Source: Clostridium fermenticellae
GTDB lineage: Bacteria > Bacillota > Clostridia > Clostridiales > Clostridiaceae
DNA: 64,000 bases
Direction of reading: 5' to 3'
NCBI RefSeq assembly: GCF_003600355.1
Contig: NZ_CP032416.1
Location: forward strand, 1,260,183 to 1,324,182
Part shown: positions 27,022 through 36,202 of the stretch, in pieces
Layout: each line of letters begins with the position of its first letter
How positions within the stretch are numbered: the first letter of the stretch is position 1
The notes under the pieces: model-generated
What the model was told of the DNA's origin: nothing
The model's input: the letters and a program-made list of their open reading frames with translations, nothing else
The model's database searches: none
Position numbers and translations under genes: made by a program

Positions 27022-28239
27022 TTGAAAAAACCCGAATTGTTAGCGCCAGCTGGAAATTTAGAAAAACTTAAAACTGCTGTAGACTTTGGTGCAGATGCAG
27101 TTTATCTTGGTGGAAGTAAGTTGAATTTAAGAGCATTTGCAGATAATTTTACAGACGATGAGCTTTATGAAGGTGTAAAATATGCGCATGATAGGTCCAG
27201 GAAAGTGTTTGTTACCGTAAATGTATTCCCGAGAAATTCAGATTTTAAAGGGCTAGAAGAATATCTTAAAACTCTTTATGAGCTAAGTGTGGATGCAATT
27301 CTGGTTTCTGATCCAGGTATACTTGTTACAGCAAAACAAGTGGTTCCTAATTTGACAATACATTTAAGTACTCAGGCAAATAGTGTAAACTGGAAAGCAG
27401 CACAATTTTGGCATGAACAAGGTGCTAAGAGGATAGTTTTAGCTCGAGAACTTTCGATGAAAGAAATTGAGGAAACAAGGACTAATGTTTCTAAGGATTG
27501 TGAGTTAGAAGTTTTTGTTCATGGGTCAATGTGTATATCTTATTCTGGTAGGTGTCTGCTTTCAAATTACATGACAGGAAGAGATTCAAATAGAGGACAG
27601 TGTGCCCAACCTTGTAGATATAAATATTATTTAATGGAAGAGAAAAGAAAAAATGAATATTTTCCGGTGTTTGAGGATGAAAAAGGTACATATATAATGA
27701 ATTCAAAGGATTTATGTATGATTGAACATATACCAGAATTAGTGAATTCAGGAGTCAATTCGCTGAAAATTGAAGGAAGAATGAAAAGTTCCTACTATGT
27801 TGCAGCTGTTGTAAAATCATATAGACAGGCGTTAGATGCATATTTTGAAAATCCTGAAGGTTATAAATTTCAACAAAAATGGCTCGATAATTTAATGAAA
27901 GTAAGTCATAGGGCATATCACACAGGTTTTTATTTTGGACAGCCAAATCAAGTTTATGAAACGTCATCATATATAAGAGATTATGATATAGTTGGTAAAG
28001 TTAAGAATTATGATGGAAATTCACATATTGCTACTATAGAACAGAGAAATAAAATATTTGAGGGAGATAAAGTTGAAATTTTAAGGCCTGAGGGAGATAA
28101 TTTTGAGATTTGTGTCAAAGATATAAGGAATGATGTTGGAGAAAGAATCGATTCTACACCGAATGCTCAGATGATTTATACAATAGTATCAGAAGTTAAA
28201 TTAAAAAAAGATGATTTAATTATAAAAAGTAAAAGATAA
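27022..28239 (+). CDS. U32 family protein, TrhP-like tRNA hydroxylation factor
   Basis: A 405-residue U32 family protein. ELLAPAGNLEKLKTAVDFGA and the Cys-rich FVHGSMCISYSGRCLLSN and SNRGQCAQPCRY are the family signature; the cysteines are proposed Fe-S ligands. KSLKIEGRMKS-like sequence (VNSLKIEGRMKSSYYV) and the C-terminal beta domain follow. U32 members of this type (TrhP; Bacillus YrrO) are needed for prephenate-dependent 5-hydroxyuridine formation in tRNA rather than for proteolysis. The start is TTG at 27022 after GGAGGAATTAA. It is translationally coupled to the TrmR-like gene. Confidence 0.88.
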   Translation: MKKPELLAPAGNLEKLKTAVDFGADAVYLGGSKLNLRAFADNFTDDELYEGVKYAHDRSRKVFVTVNVFPRNSDFKGLEEYLKTLYELSVDAILVSDPGILVTAKQVVPNLTIHLSTQANSVNWKAAQFWHEQGAKRIVLARELSMKEIEETRTNVSKDCELEVFVHGSMCISYSGRCLLSNYMTGRDSNRGQCAQPCRYKYYLMEEKRKNEYFPVFEDEKGTYIMNSKDLCMIEHIPELVNSGVNSLKIEGRMKSSYYVAAVVKSYRQALDAYFENPEGYKFQQKWLDNLMKVSHRAYHTGFYFGQPNQVYETSSYIRDYDIVGKVKNYDGNSHIATIEQRNKIFEGDKVEILRPEGDNFEICVKDIRNDVGERIDSTPNAQMIYTIVSEVKLKKDDLIIKSKR

Positions 28240-28297
28240 ATATGAATAAAATACCTTATTTTGGGCAAAATTTTAGTTTGAAGTGAGGTGTTTTTTT

Positions 28298-29959
28298 TTG
28301 ATAATTAAATTAAGTAAAATTACCATAAAAAAGAGAACTCTGTTTATATTTGTAGTATTAATTTTGATAATTATTGCATTGTATATCAATATAGTGAGAC
28401 TGCAATGTTTTAATTCAAATAGATTATCAGTTATGGCTGAATCCCAATATTCATATAAAGAGGATTTAACTGATACAAACTTTTTATTATTCGATTGTAA
28501 TGGAAAGCAGCTTATAAACTATAATAAGAAGTATTATGCTGTTATTTCACCAGACATATTTGGCAAGGATAATATAGATACAAAACAGAATGAGATATTG
28601 ACCCTTATGTACATACTTAGAAATTATAATAGTAAATACGATCTATCTAAGGAGGAAATTTTAAATAGTAGCCAAAAAATTTATTATCCAATTGATGAAA
28701 ATACTTATAACAAACTTAAAAATATAAAGGATATAAAGGGATTTTATACTTATATCTACTCAGAATCGGAGAAAGGTGATACATGGAAGCTCGAAAATCT
28801 TTTGATGAATAATAAAAAACCTGACGGGAGTACTATGAAATCGCCTAAATCCCTTGAGGGACAAATTTTTAAAAAAACACAAAATAATAAAAAACCTCAG
28901 CTTGTGATAAATAGGGATGTAAATGGTAAAATAATAAGTCAAAAAACAGAACTTCCTGAAAATAATACAAATGTTAGGTTAACAGTTGATAAAGAAATGG
29001 AAGATAAAATAAAAGATATATTAAATAACGATAATAATAAAAAGTATAGTCAAATAGGTGTTGTTTTAATGGAGGCTGATACTGGAAAGATAAAGGCAAT
29101 GGTTCAGAAGGATGATAGTAAGCCTAATATAAATCTTGGGGCATCTACAAATCACGGATTTTTTCCTGGCTCTATTTTCAAAGTAATAGTTGAAGAAGCT
29201 GGCCTGGATAGAAAGAGTATACAGGCAGATGAAAAATTTAGTTGCAGAGGTTTTTATGAAATGGAAGATGACAAAATGCATGGAAGTTTGACACCAAAAG
29301 AAGCATTAGCTGTATCATGTAATGATGTATTTGCACAAATAGGTGCGAAGGTTGGGTTTAATAATTTTTATGATAATGCAACTTCTCAGGGATTATTTCA
29401 AAAGATTTTAGGTCTTGATTGTGAAGAGGCAGGAAATTGTGAGGTTAAGGATCCTAAAGTCAGTGATGGAACTCTCGGACTTATGTCTATAGGACAAAAT
29501 ATAAGAATAACGCCAGTAGAGGCTATAAGTATAGCTAATACAGTTGCAAACAATGGCGTGTATGTTAAACCAACAATAGTCGATAGCTATGTTAATGATG
29601 ATAATGAGAAAATTCAAGGAATAGATATCAATGAACGTCAAGTTATAGACAGGTCGACGGCACAGATAATGAAAGATCAAATGCTTAATGTAGTTAAAAA
29701 TGGAACAGCAAAACAAGCTTACATGCCAGAATGTGTGATTGGAGGAAAAACAGGAAGTACACAGAGGATGGAAACTGTAAAGAATAGTAATGTAGTAAAA
29801 GAACATTCTGATGGATGGTTTGTAGGTTTTTTTAATATTAAAGGTAAGGTTTATTCTATGGTAGTGTTTGTAAAGGATATTGATAAAGATAATGATAGTG
29901 GTGGAACCACTGCTGTGCCAATTTTCAAAAGTATAGTACAAAAACTAAATAATAATTAA
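28298..29959 (+). CDS. Class B penicillin-binding protein (transpeptidase)
   Basis: A 553-residue bitopic protein. A transmembrane helix (about 12-32, TLFIFVVLILIIIALYINIV) is followed by an unusually divergent linker region and a transpeptidase domain with SxxK in GSIFKVIVEEA, SxN in SCNDVFAQIG and KTG in GGKTGSTQ. It cross-links peptidoglycan. Position immediately before sigK hints at a sporulation-linked role such as cortex synthesis (SpoVD-like). No PASTA domain was seen, so the exact type is uncertain. Start: TTG 28298 after GTGAGGTG; a GTG at 28283 lies inside the site. Confidence 0.85.
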   Translation: MIIKLSKITIKKRTLFIFVVLILIIIALYINIVRLQCFNSNRLSVMAESQYSYKEDLTDTNFLLFDCNGKQLINYNKKYYAVISPDIFGKDNIDTKQNEILTLMYILRNYNSKYDLSKEEILNSSQKIYYPIDENTYNKLKNIKDIKGFYTYIYSESEKGDTWKLENLLMNNKKPDGSTMKSPKSLEGQIFKKTQNNKKPQLVINRDVNGKIISQKTELPENNTNVRLTVDKEMEDKIKDILNNDNNKKYSQIGVVLMEADTGKIKAMVQKDDSKPNINLGASTNHGFFPGSIFKVIVEEAGLDRKSIQADEKFSCRGFYEMEDDKMHGSLTPKEALAVSCNDVFAQIGAKVGFNNFYDNATSQGLFQKILGLDCEEAGNCEVKDPKVSDGTLGLMSIGQNIRITPVEAISIANTVANNGVYVKPTIVDSYVNDDNEKIQGIDINERQVIDRSTAQIMKDQMLNVVKNGTAKQAYMPECVIGGKTGSTQRMETVKNSNVVKEHSDGWFVGFFNIKGKVYSMVVFVKDIDKDNDSGGTTAVPIFKSIVQKLNNN

Positions 29960-30029
29960 AAAAAATGTATGCACTTTTTTTAAAATATAATCATAATATA
30001 TTAATAAGCACTAGTGGGAGGACTATCTT

Positions 30030-30731
30030 TTGTTTCTAGCAAATTGCCTATTAGGTATAATTGGTAATATGTTTTTTTTAACTGCATATGTAACGAATAA
30101 TACTTCGTTTCCACAACCATTAAGTGATAAAGAGGAACAGTACTATTTAAAGAAACTTAAAGATGGAGATATTTTAGCTAAGAGTATATTAGTTGAAAGA
30201 AACTTAAGATTAGTAGCACATATTGTAAAAAAGTATTCTTATCCTACCAAGGATCTTGATGATTTGATATCTATAGGAACAGTGGGACTTATCAAGGCTA
30301 TTGATTCTTTTGATGCTTCAAAAGGAACGCGTCTTGCTACTTATGCGGCTAAATGCATAGAAAATGAAATACTCATGCTTATAAGAAATAATAAAAAAAC
30401 TAAGAATGAAGTATATTTGCAGGATCCTATAGGGGTAGATAAAGAGGGCAATGAAATATCACTTATGGATATACTAAGTAGTGATGAGAATTCAATAATA
30501 GAAATAGTTGAAAGCAAAATACAGGTGAAAAAATTATACTCAAAAATCAATACATGTCTTTCAGAGAGGGAAAAAAATGTTGTTCAAATGAGATATGGTT
30601 TATTAGAAGGAAAGCCTAGGACACAGAGAGAGATAGCGAAAATTCTTGGAATATCCAGATCCTATGTATCCAGGATTGAAAAGAGGGCATTGAAGAAGTT
30701 ATATAAAGAGCTGAATTATGGAAAGGAATAG
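30030..30731 (+). CDS. sigK: RNA polymerase sporulation sigma factor SigK (uninterrupted)
   Basis: A 233-residue sigma-70 factor. An about 20-residue hydrophobic pro-sequence (MFLANCLLGIIGNMFFLTAYV) is followed by region 2 (LVERNLRLVAHIVKKY, DLISIGTVGLIKAIDSFD) and region 4 (EREKNVVQMRYGL, QREIAKILGISRSYVSRIEKRAL). The order and pro-sequence identify the late mother-cell factor SigK. The gene is intact, with no skin-type element interrupting it. The start is TTG at 30030 after GGGAGGAC. A strong hairpin at 30732 ends the unit. Confidence 0.93.
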   Translation: MFLANCLLGIIGNMFFLTAYVTNNTSFPQPLSDKEEQYYLKKLKDGDILAKSILVERNLRLVAHIVKKYSYPTKDLDDLISIGTVGLIKAIDSFDASKGTRLATYAAKCIENEILMLIRNNKKTKNEVYLQDPIGVDKEGNEISLMDILSSDENSIIEIVESKIQVKKLYSKINTCLSEREKNVVQMRYGLLEGKPRTQREIAKILGISRSYVSRIEKRALKKLYKELNYGKE

Positions 30732-30790
30732 TTAAAAGCTGAAAACTAATAATTCAAAGTTAAAAATTGGTTATTAATTTTCAGCTTTTA
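30732..30790 (+). terminator. Terminator after sigK
   Basis: AAAAGCTGAAAA(C)TAATAA faces TTATTA(A)TTTTCAGCTTTT. The long stem has a roughly 20-base loop. Confidence 0.8.
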
Positions 30791-30992
30791 TTCTATGTGA
30801 TAATAAATGTTTTTTAAATGTAATTTATAAAATTTTATGGTAAAAGAGGAATTATATAAAATTTGTAGAATATTATCTGTATATGTAGACTATAGTTAAA
30901 TTAATGCCAATATATGTTTTTATATAATACATTATGGAATTATTTAAGAAATTTATTTTATTAGAGTGAATATTGCTGAAAGGAGAATTAAT

Positions 30993-32051
30993 TTGATACC
31001 ATTAAAGGAATTATTGGATACTACAGTTAATAAAAAGGCTTCTGATTTGCATTTGACAGTAGGAGTGTCTCCTGTCATAAGGGTAGATGGCCAATTGCTT
31101 AGTATATCTAATGAGAAGCTAAAGCCAACTGATACGGAAAAATATGCAAAAGAAATATTGGAAAAAAATATGTATGATGAGTATCTAAGGGTAGGGGAAA
31201 TAGATACATCTTTTTCCGTATCAGGTCTCGGGAGATTTAGAGTTAATATATTTAAACAAAGAGGTAGTGCTGCATTAGCTATTCGTGTTGTTGGATTAAG
31301 AATACCAACCTTAAATGAATTAAAGTTTTCAAACGCTGTTAAGGACTTGACGCTTAATAAAAGAGGACTGATTCTAGTTACAGGATCTACTGGATCAGGA
31401 AAGAGCACTACGATAGCTGCAATGATAAATGAGATTAACATGACAAGAGCGGCTCATATTGTAACTTTAGAAGATCCAATTGAATATTTGTATAAGCATA
31501 ATAAGTCTATAATAAATCAAAGGGAGATAGGAAGAGATACAAGGAGCTATGCAAATGCGCTTAGAGCTGTTTTAAGAGAGGATCCAGATGTTATATTTAT
31601 AGGGGAGATGAGGGATCCAGAAACTATATCAATAGCGTTAACTGCCGCTGAAACGGGACATTTAGTTTTTTCAACATTACATACTATGGGTGCAACTAAG
31701 ACCATTGATAGGATTATTGATATATTTCCGCCGTACCATCAGCAGCAGATCAAGATTCAATTGGCTGGTGTTATAAAGGGGATAGTTTCTCAGCAGCTTA
31801 TACCAAAGATAGATGGAAATGGAAGAATTGCAGCATTTGAACTTATGATAGCTACTAATGCTATTCAAAATATGATAAGAGAAGGAAAAACTTATCAGAT
31901 AGAATCATCTATGCAAACAGGCTCTAAATATGGAATGGTAACTATGGATATGGCATTATCAAATCTATATAGAAGTGATATGATATCATATGAATCTGCT
32001 TTAAATTATGCTGTTGATAGAGAAATGTTATCAAAAATAATTTCACTATAG
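30993..32051 (+). CDS. pilT: Type IV pilus retraction ATPase PilT
   Basis: A 352-residue secretion/pilus ATPase. The N-terminal domain opens with LKELLDTTVNKKASDLHLTV. Walker A is GSTGSGKST, the Asp box is TLEDPIEYLY, Walker B region IFIGEMRDPETI, and His box HLVFSTLHTMGA. The C-terminal AIRNLIRE-like helix (ATNAIQNMIREGKT) is typical of PilT. No other pilin genes are in the window, so this may be an orphan retraction motor. TTG 30993 follows AAAGGAG; the GTG at 30966 is rejected because the site would lie inside it. Confidence 0.9.
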   Translation: MIPLKELLDTTVNKKASDLHLTVGVSPVIRVDGQLLSISNEKLKPTDTEKYAKEILEKNMYDEYLRVGEIDTSFSVSGLGRFRVNIFKQRGSAALAIRVVGLRIPTLNELKFSNAVKDLTLNKRGLILVTGSTGSGKSTTIAAMINEINMTRAAHIVTLEDPIEYLYKHNKSIINQREIGRDTRSYANALRAVLREDPDVIFIGEMRDPETISIALTAAETGHLVFSTLHTMGATKTIDRIIDIFPPYHQQQIKIQLAGVIKGIVSQQLIPKIDGNGRIAAFELMIATNAIQNMIREGKTYQIESSMQTGSKYGMVTMDMALSNLYRSDMISYESALNYAVDREMLSKIISL

Positions 32052-32083
32052 TAGATATAAGAGCATATTTTATATTTTGAACT

Positions 32084-32123
32084 AAAAATATTCATTAACC
32101 CTATGGGCTAATGAATATTTTTT
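32084..32123 (+). terminator. Terminator after pilT
   Basis: AATATTCATTA pairs with TAATGAATATT around CCCTATGGGC; a T-run follows. Confidence 0.88.
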
Positions 32124-32196
32124 GCAATTATGTGAAATCTATAGTAATTACTTTTTTTTTATGCTAAAATAGTTTTGAATTAGGAGGGATTCAGGA

Positions 32197-33471
32197 GTGA
32201 GTATTTTTCAAGAAATAATTCATGATGCGTCTCGCATTCTAATGTATGTAGTTTGCATCATAACTATATATTATTTGTTTATATCATTTTTTGGAATATG
32301 GAGGAAAAAGGAAAAAAAGGGAATAAAGCCTGAAAAAAGATTTGCACTTATTGTAGCTGCACATAATGAAGAAGCTGTTATATGTGACATTATAGAGAGC
32401 TTAAAAAATCTCGATTATCCTAAGAAATTGTATGATATTTTTGTTATTGCTGATAATTGTAGTGATAAAACATTTATTAGAGCAAAAGAAAAAGGAGCAA
32501 TTGTATATAAAAGAACGGATAAGAAAAAAGTTGGTAAAGGATATGCCTTAGAGTGGATGTTTGCAAAGATATTTAAATTACATAAAAAATATGATGCTGT
32601 TGCGATATTTGATGCGGACAATTTGGCACATAGAAATTTCCTTAGGGAAATGAATAACAAACTTTGTGAAGGCTATAAAGTTGTACAAGGTTATCTTGAT
32701 AGCAAAAACCCTAATGATACTTGGATTACAGGAAGTTACTCAATAGCTTTCTGGTCTTGTGATAGAATGTTTCAGCTTGCAAGAAGCAATATTGGTTTAT
32801 CTAGTCAATTAGGTGGAACAGGTTTTTGTATAGATATTAATATATTAAAAGAACTAGGTTGGGGTGCCAATTGTTTAACCGAGGATTTAGAATTTACGTG
32901 TAAACTTGTTTTAAATGGTTATAAAGTTGGATGGGCACATGATGCTATAATTTATGATGAAAAACCTCTTACACTTATGCAATCCTGGAGACAGAGAAAG
33001 AGATGGATGCAAGGATTTGCTGATGTTGCAAGTAGATACTTTTTTAAGCTTTTGAAGAGGTCTATAGTGAAATTAAATTTTACATCTTTTGATTGTGCAT
33101 TATATAGTATTCAGCCGATAGTTACTATACTTATAGGCATTTCTGCTATTGTCGGCATAATTAGTTATTGTATTAAGATGTTTCATATAATGACAGGTCT
33201 TAATGGTGCTGCTTATTCTATTAATTTTAATTTTATTACTGTACTTGCGATTGCATATTCGGTATTACAGTATGTATACACACCATTTGTATTAGCATTG
33301 GAAAAAAAATTTAGTATAAAAGTATTTTTATATTATATAATATATCCAATATACACAATAACTTGGTTTCCAATATCAATTCAAGGAATTTTACAAAAAA
33401 ATAACAAAGAATGGAATCATACAGTTCATACGAGAAGTGTCGATATAAACGATTTAGAAAAAGCGAATTAG
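32197..33471 (+). CDS. Membrane glycosyltransferase, family 2
   Basis: A 424-residue processive-type GT2 enzyme. One transmembrane helix (about 12-32), then the GT-A domain (about 45-285) with ALIVAAHNEEAVICDIIESL, the acidic AIFDADNLAHRNFL, the TEDLEFTCKLVLNGYKVGW motif and QRKRWMQG (the Q/RxxRW motif). Three or four C-terminal membrane helices follow. This fits enzymes that polymerise and export a beta-linked polysaccharide such as poly-N-acetylglucosamine or cellulose. No other polysaccharide genes are near, so substrate is unknown. GTG 32197 follows AGGAGGG (10 bases upstream) and CAGGAG. Confidence 0.85.
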   Translation: MSIFQEIIHDASRILMYVVCIITIYYLFISFFGIWRKKEKKGIKPEKRFALIVAAHNEEAVICDIIESLKNLDYPKKLYDIFVIADNCSDKTFIRAKEKGAIVYKRTDKKKVGKGYALEWMFAKIFKLHKKYDAVAIFDADNLAHRNFLREMNNKLCEGYKVVQGYLDSKNPNDTWITGSYSIAFWSCDRMFQLARSNIGLSSQLGGTGFCIDINILKELGWGANCLTEDLEFTCKLVLNGYKVGWAHDAIIYDEKPLTLMQSWRQRKRWMQGFADVASRYFFKLLKRSIVKLNFTSFDCALYSIQPIVTILIGISAIVGIISYCIKMFHIMTGLNGAAYSINFNFITVLAIAYSVLQYVYTPFVLALEKKFSIKVFLYYIIYPIYTITWFPISIQGILQKNNKEWNHTVHTRSVDINDLEKAN

Positions 33472-33474
33472 CAT

Positions 33475-33508
33475 TCAAGGAAGGAGTTTTCACCTCTTCC
33501 TTGTTTTT
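33475..33508 (+). terminator. Terminator after glycosyltransferase gene
   Basis: CAAGGAAGGAG faces CTCTTCCTTG, followed by TTTTTAC. Confidence 0.85.
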
Positions 33509-33664
33509 ACATAGAAATATGTCACAATTGCGTACTTTAATCATATTTGAGATTTTATTAAAATGTGATAAAATATAAAAGGAGAATTAATTTTTTTGTT
33601 GAATATAAAATATATAAGTTGAATATATAATTTGATGATTTGCATTTGAGGGGGAAGGTGCTTG

Positions 33665-34936
33665 ATGAGTGAATATATAATCGGAATGGATATTGGATCC
33701 TCAAAGATATGCGCTGCTGCCGGTAAAGTAGACAAGCATGGTGTTATGCAGATAATGGGGATAACATCATCAGTATGTAGAGGAGTACAGAGGGGAATTG
33801 TTGTTGATATAGATGCTACATCTGAAGCTATAGGAAAATGCATAAATTCATTAGAAGGGATGATAGATGCAAAGATTTCAGGAGTTTATATTTCGCTGCC
33901 TGGTATAATAAGTGAATTGAAATTAAATAAAGGGGTAGTGGCTATATCATCTGAGGATAAAGAAATAAAGGAAAACGATGTTAGAAGAGTATTGAAAGCA
34001 GCGAAAGTAATTACAATTCCATCCGATAAAGAAATAATAGGAGTAATACCACAGCAATATATTATAGACGGATATGATAAGATAAAAGATCCAGTTGGAA
34101 TGAGTGGACTGAGACTTGAGGCAGATGTCCAGCTTATACTGGCTCAAAGTGCAGTTGTAAATAATATTTTTAAGAGTATTAATAAATCCGGATTAAAGGT
34201 TCTGGGTATAGTATTCGAACCTATAGCTATGTCTGAGGTTATATTGAAAAGAGAGGAAATTGAAAGAGGAGTTGCAGTTGTAGATGTTGGAGCTGATTGT
34301 ATAAATATATATATTTTTTCTGGAGGAAAATTAGTACATATTGATAGTATACCTTTAGGAGGCAATACCATTACTAATGATATTGCGATATGTCTCAAAC
34401 TTCCATTTTCTGAAGCTGAGAACATTAAGAAAAAATATGGAAATGTGGGAGAAAAACATAGCAATGGCGATTCAAATGTAGAGATTATATCTGAGTATAA
34501 TTCAAAGATAAAAGTTGAATTTTCTATATTAAAACAGATAATAGAAGCTAGAATAGAAGAGATACTTTGCATGATAGGTGAAAAAGTAAGTTCGAGTGGA
34601 CATTATGATAAGTTATCAGGTATAGTTATTGTAGGAGGAGGCTTGGCCTTAATAAAGGATATTGAAGAATTTAGTCAACGAATATTGCAAAAACCTGTTA
34701 GGGTAGGAATCCCTAACTATATAGGAGCTTCTAACCCATTGTATGCATCTGTTGTAGGAATAGTTAAAGATGTTGCAGACCTGGTCAAAAATAAAAAAGA
34801 TGTATTTGGCAATGAAGATAGTACAGAAAAAAAATATGATGAATGGACTAAAGAAAAAAGTAAGAAATCAGATAAATATGAAAATAATACGGGATTTTTA
34901 TTAAAAATAAAAGAATTTTTCACAGATTTTTTCTAA
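33665..34936 (+). CDS. ftsA: Cell division protein FtsA
   Basis: A 423-residue actin-fold protein. The phosphate-1 motif is in [17 protein letters not shown], the SHS2 insertion follows, and phosphate-2 is in [18 protein letters not shown], with adenosine-binding [14 protein letters not shown]. The C-terminus ends in an amphipathic helix, [13 protein letters not shown], which anchors FtsA to the membrane and tethers FtsZ. ftsZ starts 17 bases downstream. ATG 33665 is chosen over TTG 33662, as both lie after GGGGGAAGGTG. Confidence 0.93.
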   Translation: MSEYIIGMDIGSSKICAAAGKVDKHGVMQIMGITSSVCRGVQRGIVVDIDATSEAIGKCINSLEGMIDAKISGVYISLPGIISELKLNKGVVAISSEDKEIKENDVRRVLKAAKVITIPSDKEIIGVIPQQYIIDGYDKIKDPVGMSGLRLEADVQLILAQSAVVNNIFKSINKSGLKVLGIVFEPIAMSEVILKREEIERGVAVVDVGADCINIYIFSGGKLVHIDSIPLGGNTITNDIAICLKLPFSEAENIKKKYGNVGEKHSNGDSNVEIISEYNSKIKVEFSILKQIIEARIEEILCMIGEKVSSSGHYDKLSGIVIVGGGLALIKDIEEFSQRILQKPVRVGIPNYIGASNPLYASVVGIVKDVADLVKNKKDVFGNEDSTEKKYDEWTKEKSKKSDKYENNTGFLLKIKEFFTDFF

Positions 34937-34952
34937 TGAGGAGGTTAGTATT

Positions 34953-36065
34953 GTGCTAGATTTTGATGTTGATGTTCAACAATTTGCTCAGATAAAGGTA
35001 ATAGGCTGCGGAGGCGGAGGAAACAACGCTTTAAATAGGATGATTAAAGAAGGACTTAAAAATGTTGAGTTTATAGCTATAAATACGGATAAACAGGCTT
35101 TGATGCTTTCGCAGGCATCTCAGAAAATTCAAATAGGTGATAAACTTACTAAAGGATTAGGAGCAGGAGCTAATCCTGAAATTGGACAAAAAGCTGCTGA
35201 GGAGAGTAAGGATGAGATATCTCAAGCTATAAAAGGTGCTGATATGGTATTCATAACTGCAGGGATGGGAGGCGGAACAGGAACTGGAGCAGCTCCTGTA
35301 ATCGCAGAAATAGCGAAATCCGCTGGAATACTTACTGTTGGAGTTGTAACGAAACCCTTTCCTTTTGAAGGGAGAAAAAGAATGCTCCATGCAGAGATGG
35401 GAATAAAGAACTTAAAAGAAAGAGTAGATACCTTAGTTACAATACCAAATGAGAGACTGCTGAATATTGTAGACAAGAAGACAACATTAATGGAGTCATT
35501 TAAATTTGCAGATGATGTGCTAAGACAGGGTGTTCAAGGAATATCTGATTTGATAACTATACCAGGACTTGTCAATTTGGATTTTGCCGATGTAAGAACT
35601 ATTATGATAGATAAAGGACTTGCACATATGGGAGTTGGAAAGGGTACAGGAGATAATAGAGCACAGGAAGCTGCTAAGCAGGCTATATCAAGTCCATTAC
35701 TTGAAACATCAATAGTTGGAGCAACTGGTGTACTATTAAATGTAACAGGAGGACCGGATTTGGGGTTGCTTGAAATAAATGAGGCTGCTGAAATCGTTCA
35801 GGATGCAGCAGATCCAGATGCTAATATTATATTTGGAGCTGTAATTGATGAGAATATAAAAGATGAAATAAGAATAACTGTAATTGCTACAGGATTTGAA
35901 TGTGACAAATCAAGTAAGATGGATTTTGGCAAGTCCGATTTGGATAAAAAACATCAACCGAGTTTTACATCTAATAAGGATGAGTCAGAGGCTTCTATAG
36001 ATTATAAAGGCATAGATGAAAATAATCTGGAGGTGCCAGCATTTTTAAGAAGGCAAAAAAGGTAA
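34953..36065 (+). CDS. ftsZ: Cell division GTPase FtsZ
   Basis: A 370-residue tubulin homologue. The N-terminal [14 protein letters not shown], the GTP-binding signature [13 protein letters not shown]7 loop region DFADVRTIM and the C-terminal conserved tail [12 protein letters not shown] are all present. The latter binds FtsA and other partners. GTG 34953 follows GAGGAGG. Polymerises into the Z-ring. It forms an operon with ftsA and is followed by a terminator. Confidence 0.97.
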   Translation: MLDFDVDVQQFAQIKVIGCGGGGNNALNRMIKEGLKNVEFIAINTDKQALMLSQASQKIQIGDKLTKGLGAGANPEIGQKAAEESKDEISQAIKGADMVFITAGMGGGTGTGAAPVIAEIAKSAGILTVGVVTKPFPFEGRKRMLHAEMGIKNLKERVDTLVTIPNERLLNIVDKKTTLMESFKFADDVLRQGVQGISDLITIPGLVNLDFADVRTIMIDKGLAHMGVGKGTGDNRAQEAAKQAISSPLLETSIVGATGVLLNVTGGPDLGLLEINEAAEIVQDAADPDANIIFGAVIDENIKDEIRITVIATGFECDKSSKMDFGKSDLDKKHQPSFTSNKDESEASIDYKGIDENNLEVPAFLRRQKR

Positions 36066-36075
36066 TTGTATTGTA

Positions 36076-36113
36076 ATTAAAAAGCATCATATAATTTATA
36101 TGGTGTTTTTTAA
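36076..36113 (+). terminator. Terminator after ftsZ
   Basis: AAAAAGCATCATATAA facing TTATATGGTGTTTTTT, with a G-T pair. Confidence 0.85.
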
Positions 36114-36202
36114 TTTGTATTTAGCTGCAATTTAATTTATTCATAAATGTTTCACATATGAATATAATTTTAATAGTAATACTTTAAGGAAGGTAATTTT
36201 TA

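Noticed and set aside
29408-29941. 177-residue minus-strand frame
   Set aside because: Antisense to the penicillin-binding protein's transpeptidase domain, which has clear motifs; the frame has no ribosome binding site and biased, transmembrane-like composition.
30030-30731. Skin-like insertion in sigK
   Set aside because: The frame is continuous from the pro-sequence through region 4, with no junction repeats or recombinase.
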